The notes under the pieces: model-generated
The model's database searches: none
Seen by the model: the letters and a program-made list of their open reading frames with translations, nothing else
What the model was told of the DNA's origin: nothing
From: Cyanodermella asteris
Taxonomy: Eukaryota > Ascomycota > Lecanoromycetes > Ostropales > Stictidaceae
Reading direction: 5' to 3'
DNA: 64,000 nucleotides
NCBI GenBank assembly: GCA_900618795.1
Contig: UYJD01000019.1
Coordinates: 124,001 to 188,000 of the forward strand
Part shown: piece after piece, positions 31,501 to 41,567 of the stretch
Numbering within the stretch: the stretch's first letter is position 1
Layout: each line of letters starts with the position of its first letter
Position numbers and translations under genes: made by a program

Positions 31501-32175
31501 TTAGAAACCGTGGACCTTGATGGTCTTTGCGTCGAGGGCGAGGCCTTCGTCCTTGTCGGTCAGGAACTCCTTGACATCTTTGCGTTGATCGCCTTGAAGC
31601 TGGATCACCTCGCCCATCTCGGTGTCGTTGACGATGGTGCCATTGCAGGCAAACTGCTTCTTGATAACCTGGGTATTCGTGTCAGTGATGCATATTGGAC
31701 TGCCGGCCGATGTAGCTACCTTCAAGATCTTCTTCTGATCGAACTTCTTGGGCAAGCCTTGGACGGTAGTCAGGGTCTTGCGACCATTGCGCTGCTGGAT
31801 CCGAATGTGGATGTAGGTCTGGGTTTGATTCGTTTCCCCAGCGTCTTCGTCCGCGTCGGCGAAGGGGTCTGTCAAAGTAGAAAGATGGTCAGCTGAGCGT
31901 GTTCACGCGACAAGACGATGTGAAGGGGTAAAAATAGACGAGTTGGGCGGTGCATGCAAACTTGGTGACAGAGCAGCAAGCCAGACCGTTGCAACCAGTA
32001 GGGGCATGTTCAGCGAGGGCATCTGTATGTTTAGACATGGTCACTGAAGGTCGCCCAGTGCTGGAGGCGTGGTGGTGCTGATGACTGCGAGGCCAGCAGC
32101 GGCGCGGGGCAAAAAGGGAAGCGAAGAGGGCCGTCGCGTGTACGTACCAACCGTCTTTAAGTTCTCGATGGACAT
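31501..32175 (-). CDS. sui1: Translation initiation factor eIF1 (SUI1)
   Basis: eIF1 monitors start-codon recognition in the 43S pre-initiation complex. Exons 32148-32175, 31720-31868 and 31501-31668 give 114 aa, the usual fungal SUI1 length. The first exon encodes MSIENLKTV, joined over a 279-nt intron to DPFADADEDAGETNQ. The SUI1 domain includes YIHIRIQQRNGRKTLTTVQG, LPKKFDQKKILK then VIKKQFACNGTIV, EVIQLQGDQRKDVKEFL, and ends LDAKTIKVHGF. The second intron (31669-31719, 51 nt) contains no in-frame stop, so an unspliced call would carry a 17-residue insert in the middle of the domain. Very high confidence in the spliced form because the sequence is nearly invariant in fungi. Confidence 0.96.
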
Positions 32176-32924
32176 AAACTCGTCCTTTGGGGGGTTTCTC
32201 GGGGGTGAGGTTTGATGTAGAGTCCTTAGACTAAAGCGGGTAAGTTGTGCGTGTGGTGAGAAGTGTGATGGAGCGGTGGTGTCGATGGAGCGGAGAGTGA
32301 TGGCAGAGTGCAAGTAGGAGACACAGCCGGCCAGCCTTTGCAACCTGCCGGTGACGCGCCACGTAAGTGGCTGTGTGGAGTGTGGCGTAGGGCTGACTCA
32401 CTGCGCGGCCCTGCCCGGGCCTGGCTAGTAGTTCCTTAATAGGGCGCACCTGCCATGGACGCGACTGTCGTTGGACTGTGTTTGCGGCATTACTGTCCGG
32501 CGGCCCTGTAGTGGCTTCGAGATCATGTTCAAGGTGACTGTGGTATCACCTAATCTGTCATTGTTCCTGGTGTGGCTGGCCTCTGTCTTGCATCGCATCG
32601 GACAGACAAGTCCTGCAACACCGTCACATGTATCATAACGAAGAACACATTCACAAAGTTGGGACTCCCTGGCCTCGACGAGACTTTGACGTTGGATCGA
32701 CGTTGTGTTTGGACAGAGGACAAGGAGCAGGACGTATCACAAAGCATTCTGACTGTGTTGGAGAGCATGGTCCCTTACTTGACACAAACATTCTTGTATA
32801 CGTGTCGTGGACACGCCTCGGTGCCGAAGCTGTCTGTGAACGCCTTTGTAAGGTGAAATCCATAGTACAATCATCTAATAAGCATCGCCCATTGCGCCTA
32901 TCCGCCTGCAGTGATTAGTGATGA
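32176..32924. other. Intergenic region, eIF1 promoter and Asterix 3' flank
   Basis: About 750 bp upstream of eIF1; no gene seen. Presumably contains the strong eIF1 promoter, but no TATA box is evident. Confidence 0.55.
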
Positions 32925-33325
32925 TTATGTTGATGCTGCCGGTGGCGGACTCGAGCCAGGCACAGGTGGCAAGAAGAGTTGTATATAGGACTGTACTTGA
33001 GTCAGCATCGTATTCATTCGTATGATTTGTGGTGATTCGGGCTCGGACTCACCGTCATCAAGGCCATGGCCGCCATGCCGACGCCGAAATAGCCCGGAGT
33101 AGAGGCGGAATTCTTCTTCTGGTCAGGCGTCTCGGCGAGCCAGCTCTGCAAGGCCAGAACGAAGCCCAACCAGCCGATGAGCTTATTCTTCGTCAAGATG
33201 GCAGCCATGGGCATCATTGAGGACATGCTGGTGGCCACGTCTCTCCCAGCATCGTCGTCTTTCGGTGGCTCGACGTACGGGACGACCAGGTCGGGTCGCC
33301 TCATGTCCTTGGTCTTGGCAGACAT
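32925..33325 (-). CDS. Asterix-family ER membrane protein (PAT complex subunit)
   Basis: Small ER protein of the Asterix family (WDR83OS in animals), which with CCDC47 forms the PAT intramembrane chaperone for multi-spanning proteins. Exons 33053-33325 and 32925-32990 joined over a 61-nt intron give 112 aa. The conserved core is DVATSMSSMMPMAAILTKNK, then IGWLGFVLALQSWLAE and GYFGVGMAAMALMTSYIQLF. Splicing is needed to reach the family's final SYIQ motif; unspliced, the frame ends in unrelated residues. The tail is short and Pro-rich (PPPAAST). In tandem with eIF1. Confidence 0.87.
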
Positions 33326-35216
33326 GGCTGGGTCGGGTAGCAGGAGTGCTGACGAGGTGATCAGGCCGGCAGGAGGTGAATGTTTTTGCCGGAGGGCAGA
33401 GTTTGCTGGTGAACACTGAAAAGATCAGCTTGCCGCACGGATGACGGGGGGCGATAAATGATGCGCCTGCGAGACTCTGGAACTCGGCACTCAGCGCGAA
33501 GCGTCGGATTGCCGAATCGAGCGCAGGAAGCTTGACGTGCGCAAACGGCTAGCCGACGCGCCCTGGCTGGAGCGAGTCGAGCCTGCATCCGACTCGGCGA
33601 CTGGACCAGAATAGCGAGCTACTGCAGGGTGCGATGCGATGCGACAACTCTGAGAGCAAGCCAGACATGGACGGGGCGGAGACGAGGGCCACCATGCGTC
33701 GGTGAGATGCACCGCTTGGTTTCACCGTGATCAAGCAACCGGGTGACGCTTGTGCGCCATGCACGATGGGCACAGTCGTGACAGCGTCTCCCTGAGTTCT
33801 AGCCAGGCCAATTCACGTCGAGCCTCGGAGCCCAAAGTGTGACGGAGAAGTCAGACAAAAAGGACTTACCCGAATAGTCGGCGATAGAGTTGGACTTTGA
33901 CAGAAGGTGGCTCGAGTCGGGGTGCGTACGGGGTTGGCGGGATGGCGAGATTGGTAAGGGAGACGGAAACAGCGGAGGAATTATGGCAGCAGCATGTCAG
34001 CAGCTGCAGCGCTCGTGCGAGTAAGCCAGAAGTAGTATGGAGAAAGACACTGGTGGCTTGCGGCGAGACAGCGGCTGTCGGCGACGAAAGACAACTACGA
34101 GCCGGCCGGTCGACTCTGTGCCGAAGTGTCGTGGAGATAGGTAGTAGGGAATCATCTCAGCAATAACACAACTTCCAATAGCCAGACAGTTCAGGATGAC
34201 TTTCTGAGATCATAAGCCAGGCACATAGTCGTATAGGCGGCTACCCTAGTATGGAAGCAGTCTACATGAAAGGGACTGAACGCACATGACACGTCGTAGT
34301 TCGTACAGTAAGACACTTGAAAGATAGCGCCATCCGAGGCGAATCGCAGTCTTTCTCGCTGTGCCATGGGCGCCGCGACCGTGTCTGGGGCTCTGGGTCA
34401 AAGTCTGGAAGAGTGGGATCCGGCTGCAGAGTCGAATCGGCAGACCGGAATCCGTATACTAGTAGTGTAGTTTTATGCTGCCGTCGGTCGGCGTCGCTCT
34501 CTCTCTCTCTCTCTCTCTCTCTCCACTTTCACTTCCGCCCAGGCCGAGCTCGAGAAAATGATAGTCACTGACTGAGCAGCCAGGCCTTTCTATCTGCCGG
34601 ATCAGATGGCATCACACTACCACTACCACTACCGCTGCCGCTGCTCCATCATCGCTGCCGACGCTCCGCCATCTCTCAGCAACGACCTATACGACGCCTC
34701 TCCTGCCCCTTCTTGTGGCCCCCTTGTGCCTCGTTCCCACTCCCCCTTTGCCTTCGCTCCCCCGGCGCCATCGCTGTCAGTGAGGCCTCCCTTCTCGGCC
34801 CGTTCCCAATTGATCTGCGAACCACACGCGATAGCCTTTCCGATCTTCCTATATCTCCGGTCGCAATCGGCCGCATTCATCCGGTCCCGGCCAGACTTCC
34901 ACCATATTCTCGACATCTGCAATCCCTTCCAACACCAAGCTCCATTCCATCACTCCTCATCACTCCTCTCGAATCATCCATCGGCGCCCTTGTGACTCGG
35001 CTGTTGACTCCTCCATCGCTGTGGCTGCCTTACCCCCCCGCTTCCGACATCACGAGCTACCAATATTCCGTCATGGCTGAATAGATCCAACGCTGCCGCT
35101 TGACGTCCAGCAGCCTGGAGGCATCATCATGTCTGCCAGCAGGACTGAAAAGCGCAATCATGCCAGGTTTCTTCGTCTCGGATAGCAGGGCTTCATATGA
35201 TATCTTCTGATATTAT
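33326..35216. other. Long divergent intergenic region, Asterix / MED12
   Basis: About 1.9 kb, the longest non-coding stretch of the window. It holds the (CT)n tract at 34497-34525 and a C-rich region (34610-35080) that is open in more than one frame without family resemblance. The C-rich part may be the MED12 leader or contain a missed 5' exon. Confidence 0.5.
34497..34525 (+). repeat. (CT)n microsatellite
   Basis: Perfect CT dinucleotide run of about 29 nt, about 690 bp upstream of MED12. Such pyrimidine tracts are common in fungal promoters. Confidence 0.95.
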
Positions 35217-38200
35217 ATGAGTATAATGGAAGCCAGCTCCCGCCGGCCCTCCCATGGTCAACCCATCCCGGCATCCACCCTACACCGTCAGGCGCCTCCA
35301 GATCGTTCATTCTTGCAATCTAACAGACATGAGGCTCTCTTCGACGCCAATACTACCTACGCCTCTTTCGCCGAACCGCCGCACAAACTACGAAAGACGC
35401 AGGCACACATTGATAAGAGCAGGGGCGTTGGCACAAGCACAAAGACCCTTCACACAATCGATCTAACCCTCGCGGAGCCCGTCGACGACCCGATCAGCTT
35501 ACCTTATCCTACCCACGTAGCCCGCGTCGAACCAACCGACTCGACCCCGTTCCGTGCTCCCCCAAGAGAGAGCCTGAGAAATGGCCTTGGACGGGCAGGA
35601 GTCCCTGCAGCCCCTGCAGATGCGCCTCGATTCTCGGTGGGCGTGAGCGACTTTTCGCCTTGGCAACGCAAGCATCCGGAGGACATATTGACCGAATCGG
35701 CGACTCGAGGCGGACACTATGAGAAGGTGTTGTTGAACTCACTTGCCGAGACGGTATCTGCACGCCCCTCTTTGATCTCGTGCATCAAGAACAAGGTTGC
35801 CTGTGATTCGTTATCGAATCTCCTCGTCGCTTGCCTCGAACGTCGCCAACGGTTGTCTGCCGTCCCCGCCAAAAACACCTTTAAACCTCCGCCCAGGGTA
35901 ACCCTGACTGACAACAGGCGAGAAGCGTGGTTGAAGGACTTGGCCGATGGATCTATTCCATTACGACGGCTTAGTCGAACCATACCCCATGGCATCCGCG
36001 GAAAGTGTCTGCTTCAGCACTGTCTGGCTAAACATGTCCCGTCCTGGCGGGCCGTCTGGCTTGTCAAGTGCGTCGGTAGCAACGAGATCAGATCTTTCCG
36101 CCGCAAAGGAGCTGGTTTGCAGTCATTCGGCGGTGGTGGTGAGGTGAAATGGCTCAAGGATTGGACAGACAGCATCCTCGACTTCATCGACGAGTTGGCC
36201 AAGATTGCTGCACCCGAAAAGTCCGGAGGCCGAAAAGACATCACCTACGCCCTTTCGCTCATCTCTCACATTTACCACGAGCACCTCCTGGACCAGGATC
36301 TCTTCACACAATGCCTTGCTCGCAGGCTCGGTGACGTCCAGTCCAGCAACACAAACGCATGCTGCTTGTGGCTGTCTGTCGTCAAGCAGTACCTTGGCGA
36401 CCTGCTCCGATGCTACAGTCGTGGTTGCGAACTGGTCCGATGTCTGCTAACCAAGCTGGAGTTTTTTCAAGGAACCACCGCACCGGAACGGGGCTCGGCC
36501 GTGCTGCAGGATAAGTGCCGGAAGCTTTTATTGTCAATCTTGAAGGACCAGCCCATCAGCTTCATCCTTCCGGACATGTGGTCAACGTGCAGCTCTCTGG
36601 TCCGAGGCATTGTCCCAGATCAGGATCTTCATCTGCTGGACACATACAACGATCTCGAGAGACGGAACGCCCTCCTTGGAGCTGGTGCCGCAGCAATGTC
36701 AGCCTCGAATTTGTCCGAATCCGAGTCGAGTCAGCTTGGGGTTCTGTCGCAATTTGACGTAGAGCCTGAACCAGAGCTGTTTCTGTCAACCATCCAACGA
36801 CTTGCATCGAACACTCGGAATCTGGTAGCCCTGCCAATCGAATGGTGCATTTCGTGCGAGCGATCGGGGCTGGCTTCGATATATCTCGTTGCTCGTACTA
36901 TAAGACTGATTTCCAAGAAACTTGCGTATTCGTGTCAGGATGACATTGCCCACTTATTGGCCCAGATCGACTCCAAAAGTCCGGCTCAGGCACAAAGACT
37001 ATACATGCTGGTTGCCGAGCTCGTGCGCTCCCACCACTTTTCCGTCAGCAAATATCTACACCATCTCCTGGCTCGCGGCATGTCCACCCTCAGAAAGCAC
37101 CATCTAGCAGTCTTGTCGTACATACCACGTCAAGCTCTTTCTACCGAGGTCCTGAACCTGGCATCCGACTTGTGCACGTTTCTCAACTGCTCGCTGATTT
37201 CTAACAAGGATGAAGTTGATTTTCAGGTATCTGCAATGCAGCTTGCAATTGCGAAATGCCGACCTACCAGTGGGCTCACCGCCAAGGACTACGCGCATAT
37301 TTCCGCTCTGGATTCAGGAACCAGATCCGCCATTGCGCTCCATCTAAGAAAGGACGTTGCGACCAAGAGAGCGGAACAGTCTTATCCCAGCCCAGATGAC
37401 CATGATAGCATGGACCTTGATGCTGGATCCTTACAGAGTCGCCTACCGGCAACGCTCTCCACGTTTGAGCTGTTGCAGGATTTTCCCACCCTGGCTGACG
37501 TGCTGCTGCTCTTTATACCATCTGCAGATCTGGATTCGCTCATTCTCCTGGCATCTTGTGTGAAATGTCATCACGCCAACTTCCAAGCCATGAGCGCTTT
37601 ACGACGGCTCTTTACGGATCTACTCAAGCGATATGCGGTCCTACACCAGGACGGCCTGCGAGATCGTCATCTGACAAGGTGCATCATCGATGTTGCTCGG
37701 TTTATACCGGATACCAGACAGACTGTGGCATTGCTGGAAAACCAGCTGGATGCTATCAACGCAGAAAGCGGAATGCTGGCCTTTTCACCAGCGTCAGATC
37801 AAACTGCCGACGTGATGCAATCGCAGGAATTTGGCAACCTGGCTGATGTGGAGCGCATATTGCAGAGCGGAAGCTTGGTCTCTGAATCATCCCTGAGTAA
37901 GATCTTAAGCTATCTGGTTTCGACGCTGGAAACTTCTCAACAGCATCCTGAGCAAATGTCAAATGCCTTGAGGCTACTTAGTCGCGCCGCAGATTCGGAC
38001 AAAGCTGCGTTTAGCAGGGTGATCGCCAAATACCTGCACCCGATTGTCCTGTCGAAGAACACTGGTCCTGCTCGCAATGTGCTGCCCTGGATTGTAGCTG
38101 GTGAGCTTTGTCCCGTCGACGAAATGCTTGCGAGCTGCTTGAAAATGGCGGGAGATGCGAGCAAGAAATCCGTGGCAACACAGATGGCACTCAACATACT

Positions 38201-39578
38201 CGTTGGAGTTGCATCACCACCCACTGTCGACTTGTGCAACTGTGTTCGACAATATTACACGTTGACCATGATTCAACGAGAGCTGTTTGGCAAGAACAGG
38301 GAGAAGCTTGCTCGCCTCACGGAGCTTGCATTACAGACCACATTGGGAGGATCGGCACAGACCAGAGTTTCGGACGTTACGGATGGCTTGGATACGATTG
38401 TGCACAGATTACTTTGCGACAACTCAGGGAACCCGGAAGCCCAGTTCGAGGAGACTTTGACTCGACTTGCCGCCGATGGAGTTCCCGTGGAGGAGATGCT
38501 TTGTCGGATGATCAAAATTCATTCGTGGAAGCTCGAAGGCAAGCAGGCTTCTTTCGCGCCGATGACCGTCCTCCGGAAGATTTCCGATATTGCAGGACTT
38601 GAGAACGCGGCCCCATGCCGAGTCCTGGCTCAAATCGAGCTCAGCAAGCTTGAGCGGTCAAAAGCCTCTCTTGAGACCTTGGAGCAGGCTGCAGCCTTCT
38701 TTGTCGCGGATGGCTCAACCTTGTTGCGCATGCGTTCCTGGGACGCTTTTGCCAAGAACATGTCAGACAGCTTTGCCTCGATCTTACACGACCTGGCTTT
38801 GAATGAACTGATGAAGATTCTTGACCCAGTCATGATGAGCATGGCCAGTGTTGAGGAACGTCCCAACAAGCTCGACCAATCATGGTCCCGTCTCCAGGCT
38901 CTGAGCACTGTCCTGCGAGCAACGCAGTCTAAAATGGAGCCAACGTACGTGGCAGCATGTTTTGAAGTCCTGTCAAAATCTGTGCGAGGCTTCGCTACCG
39001 CCCTGGACGAGCCCCGCTCAAGTCAGAATCATGACTCGGGAGACTATGCGCGTGCATCAGACAAGATCCTTGGTCTACTCCTAAATCTGAGCGCTATGTA
39101 CACTCATAACTCGAGAATGGAGCAGCTTTGCCAGGAGAAGCTTACCACTTTTTGCGTCACCTTGTCAAAGATATTCATTGACACTCACACCACATCGCTT
39201 CTCACCAAATCCACTTCGACCACGCTCCTCGACCTCCTCCTGACCATGAATGGCGCCCTTTCCGAGGAAAGCAAAAACAAATGCTTCAAGCGTTCGCAAA
39301 GCATATACGGCACCATGCCTGGAGCTCTCCGTGCAGTGCTAGGATCCGGTCATGACAAGGAAGACCTCGGTGCATTCTTCCACCTCGAGAGCACTGACGA
39401 TCTGTCATCGTCTCCAGCAAGCCCGAACGACACCCCATCCTCTACCGCAACCATGTCCAAGGGCAAGATTTTCAACATCGACCCCTGGGAGATGTTGCAA
39501 GACGCTACACCATCAGCAGGACCCAACGATACCTGTCTGAGCTTGAGACTTTTCGGGTCTCGCAAACCTGTTTTTTGA
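35217..39578 (+). CDS. srb8: Mediator complex subunit 12 (MED12/SRB8)
   Basis: Subunit of the Mediator CDK8 kinase module, which restrains or tunes RNA polymerase II initiation. Single exon of 1453 aa; the ATG at 35226 (MEASSRRPS) is an equally good start. The diagnostic Med12 domain lies at about residues 240-305: ADGSIPLRRLSRTIPHGIRG, KCLLQHCLAKHVPSWRAVWL and VKCVGSNEIRSFRRK. The remainder is long helical sequence typical of the MED12-LCEWAV/armadillo-like body, for example LVALPIEWCISCERSGLASI and LPWIVAGELCPVDEMLASCL. Length is in the range for Pezizomycotina MED12. Not shared with neighbours in any operon-like way. Confidence 0.92.
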   Translation: MSIMEASSRRPSHGQPIPASTLHRQAPPDRSFLQSNRHEALFDANTTYASFAEPPHKLRKTQAHIDKSRGVGTSTKTLHTIDLTLAEPVDDPISLPYPTHVARVEPTDSTPFRAPPRESLRNGLGRAGVPAAPADAPRFSVGVSDFSPWQRKHPEDILTESATRGGHYEKVLLNSLAETVSARPSLISCIKNKVACDSLSNLLVACLERRQRLSAVPAKNTFKPPPRVTLTDNRREAWLKDLADGSIPLRRLSRTIPHGIRGKCLLQHCLAKHVPSWRAVWLVKCVGSNEIRSFRRKGAGLQSFGGGGEVKWLKDWTDSILDFIDELAKIAAPEKSGGRKDITYALSLISHIYHEHLLDQDLFTQCLARRLGDVQSSNTNACCLWLSVVKQYLGDLLRCYSRGCELVRCLLTKLEFFQGTTAPERGSAVLQDKCRKLLLSILKDQPISFILPDMWSTCSSLVRGIVPDQDLHLLDTYNDLERRNALLGAGAAAMSASNLSESESSQLGVLSQFDVEPEPELFLSTIQRLASNTRNLVALPIEWCISCERSGLASIYLVARTIRLISKKLAYSCQDDIAHLLAQIDSKSPAQAQRLYMLVAELVRSHHFSVSKYLHHLLARGMSTLRKHHLAVLSYIPRQALSTEVLNLASDLCTFLNCSLISNKDEVDFQVSAMQLAIAKCRPTSGLTAKDYAHISALDSGTRSAIALHLRKDVATKRAEQSYPSPDDHDSMDLDAGSLQSRLPATLSTFELLQDFPTLADVLLLFIPSADLDSLILLASCVKCHHANFQAMSALRRLFTDLLKRYAVLHQDGLRDRHLTRCIIDVARFIPDTRQTVALLENQLDAINAESGMLAFSPASDQTADVMQSQEFGNLADVERILQSGSLVSESSLSKILSYLVSTLETSQQHPEQMSNALRLLSRAADSDKAAFSRVIAKYLHPIVLSKNTGPARNVLPWIVAGELCPVDEMLASCLKMAGDASKKSVATQMALNILVGVASPPTVDLCNCVRQYYTLTMIQRELFGKNREKLARLTELALQTTLGGSAQTRVSDVTDGLDTIVHRLLCDNSGNPEAQFEETLTRLAADGVPVEEMLCRMIKIHSWKLEGKQASFAPMTVLRKISDIAGLENAAPCRVLAQIELSKLERSKASLETLEQAAAFFVADGSTLLRMRSWDAFAKNMSDSFASILHDLALNELMKILDPVMMSMASVEERPNKLDQSWSRLQALSTVLRATQSKMEPTYVAACFEVLSKSVRGFATALDEPRSSQNHDSGDYARASDKILGLLLNLSAMYTHNSRMEQLCQEKLTTFCVTLSKIFIDTHTTSLLTKSTSTTLLDLLLTMNGALSEESKNKCFKRSQSIYGTMPGALRAVLGSGHDKEDLGAFFHLESTDDLSSSPASPNDTPSSTATMSKGKIFNIDPWEMLQDATPSAGPNDTCLSLRLFGSRKPVF

Positions 39579-40144
39579 GCGTAGCATAAGCGTTCACAGT
39601 GTTGGGTAAAACTGTTTGGGTATATCGTTCTCGTCTTTACGATTCTTTTTTGTATGAATGATGAGCCATGACTTGGGTGGGCCAGCATTGAAAGGTGCCA
39701 TTTTATGAATAGCATGAACAGCATGCATTTTGGCGTTCTGGAGCAGTTGCCTGGCACACAACGCGAGGCCGAATCGTTTAAATTTTCGGAATATCTCTTT
39801 AATAGTGACAACCACGAATGGAATTCGCTTTCAAGACACTCTTACACTTTTATCCAATGCTCATGTACCAGGTACATTGTGGTCCACCACTGTCGGCTTC
39901 GCGGATCTACTTAGGGGGACATTTCAGGCAGGTGCGTCGAACATACTTTTGGAGGTACGTCATTGGTGCGTGTAGGGACATGGACATACGTCAAGTGCAG
40001 AATGACCGTCAGCCATGTATCGGATTTTGATATATATCTCAACCATTTGCTGTATTAGTGGCAGGTCAATTTCAATTTGAAAACTACGGTACTCAACGGC
40101 TTCTTATCTGGCCAGAAACGTGACACGATACATTCACAATCACA
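39579..40144. other. Intergenic region, MED12 / SDR
   Basis: About 570 bp, relatively AT-rich; only short frames. No gene recognised. Confidence 0.6.
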
Positions 40145-40965
40145 ATGCCTCCGTCCGGTCTCGCGATCCTCGTGGGCGTTGGCCCTGCCACCGTAAGCTT
40201 CACCTACCTATTCAAACCTGCAAAGTGCATCGACTGAGAAACCCTCGTCTCCAGGGCGCCGGCATCACACGCATGCTCTCCCACCCCGACCACGGCAACC
40301 TCGCCGTCGCAATCCTGGCCCGCCGCCCCGACCCCCTCAACGACCTCGCCACCAAGCTCCGCACGGAAACCGGCGGCACAATCGAAGCCTTCCCCACGCA
40401 ACCCACCCCGGACTCCCTCGCGCAAACCTTCGCCGCCATAAAATCCCACCCCAGCTTCGCAAACCTCAAGCTCTCCCTCGCAATCTACAGCGTAAAACAC
40501 AGCTCCAAAAAACCCTTCCTCGAAGAAACCTACGAGGACTTCACCTCGTCCCTGGAATCCTACGTCGGCGGCGCATTCGCCTTCAGCCAGGAGTCCCTCA
40601 GGCGATTCTCTGCCGATCACGGGGACGCGGGACTGGCGGACGGGGCGGCCAAGAAGGGGACGCTGATCTTCACGGGCACGCCGGGCGCGTTGAGGTGCAG
40701 TGCGCGGTTCGCGGCGTACGGCGCGGGGAGGGCGAGCGTGAGGCAGCTGGCGCAGACCCTGGCGAGGGAGATGAGCGAGAAGGGGGTGCACGTGGCGCAC
40801 GCGATTGCCAACGGGGCGATCGAGGACGAACACGGCCAGGATCAGGAGAGGGGGAAGCGGATGAGTGCCGATGCGGTGGGGGAGACGTATCTTTGGTTGC
40901 ATCGCCAGAGGCCCGAGTTGTGGACGCATGAGCTGGATATGAGGCCGGCTTGTGAGAAGTTTTAG
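40145..40965 (+). CDS. Short-chain dehydrogenase/reductase-like protein with altered active site
   Basis: Rossmann-fold protein of the SDR superfamily. Exons 40145-40192 and 40255-40965 (62-nt intron, phase 0) give 252 aa. Splicing creates the nucleotide-binding motif at residues 11-19: VGVGPATGAGITRML, i.e. GxGxxxGxG. The expected active-site YxxxK reads Tyr171-Gly-Ala-Gly-Arg175, so the catalytic Lys is replaced by Arg, and the upstream catalytic Ser position reads TGTPGA. It may be an atypical or inactive member. The gene is unusually GC-rich, with C-ending codons in the first half and G-ending codons after about 40610. It sits beside two decayed accessory genes. Substrate unknown. Confidence 0.8.
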
Positions 40966-41264
40966 GCCTGGACTCTGGGGTCGAGGGAAATGGCGATTGG
41001 AGTTGTGGAATGATATACATGAGTTTGTTGATTCAAAAAGAGAAAAGAAAAACCTGCAGAGATGACCACTCATTGGAGTTCTAGTTCACGTACTGAAACG
41101 AGCTTTCGCATTGCTTTTCCAGATGCGTTTGTTTCATGCTATCGCGTCTCTCGCAGAGATGTCCTTCAGGATCGAGATCATCTCCGCTTCCTTGCAAAGC
41201 CACGGGCCCGGTGGTAATTTGTGAGCTCACAATTCATTGACTACATCACAGTCAATCTCAAATC

Positions 41265-41481
41265 ATGTCTGACGATATTCGAAACTTCAGCCGGCACACC
41301 GATGCAGCTACCAGGCAAGTACTTCTTGATTCCGGTCTTCAGGATAGCTGCTAATCTTGCAGGTTGTGTTTACGGCACTGGACCTTCAAGCTTGACACTG
41401 GATTCCTCGTTCATCCGTTGATCCCAACCTCCCAATCCAGAGACAGCCAAGGTGCTTGATATAGGATGTGGAACCGGGTGA
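41265..41481 (+). pseudogene. Relic of a UMTA/LaeA-type SAM-dependent methyltransferase
   Basis: Broken 5' fragment. A short first exon starts MSDDIRNFSRHTDAAT (41265-41314). A GC-AG intron (GCAAGT..GCTAAT..GCAG, 41315-41362) leads to WTFKLDTGFLVHPLIP, which resembles the helix before motif I in fungal UMTA-like methyltransferases. A one-base shift then reaches VLDIGCGTG (41452-41478), the SAM-binding motif I, directly followed by TGA or a GTGAGC donor. Nothing downstream continues the domain; the MFS pseudogene begins instead. Likely a truncated, dead gene. Confidence 0.7.
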
Positions 41482-41567
41482 GCTGGATCCCCTCGCTGGA
41501 AAAGCCACCCGAGACCCCTCTCGAATCAATGCAACCACAATACAGCCAAACGCGCAGGCCGACAAAC

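Noticed and set aside
34606-35084. Overlapping plus-strand frames upstream of MED12
   Set aside because: C-rich leader-like sequence open in several frames; no conserved residues.
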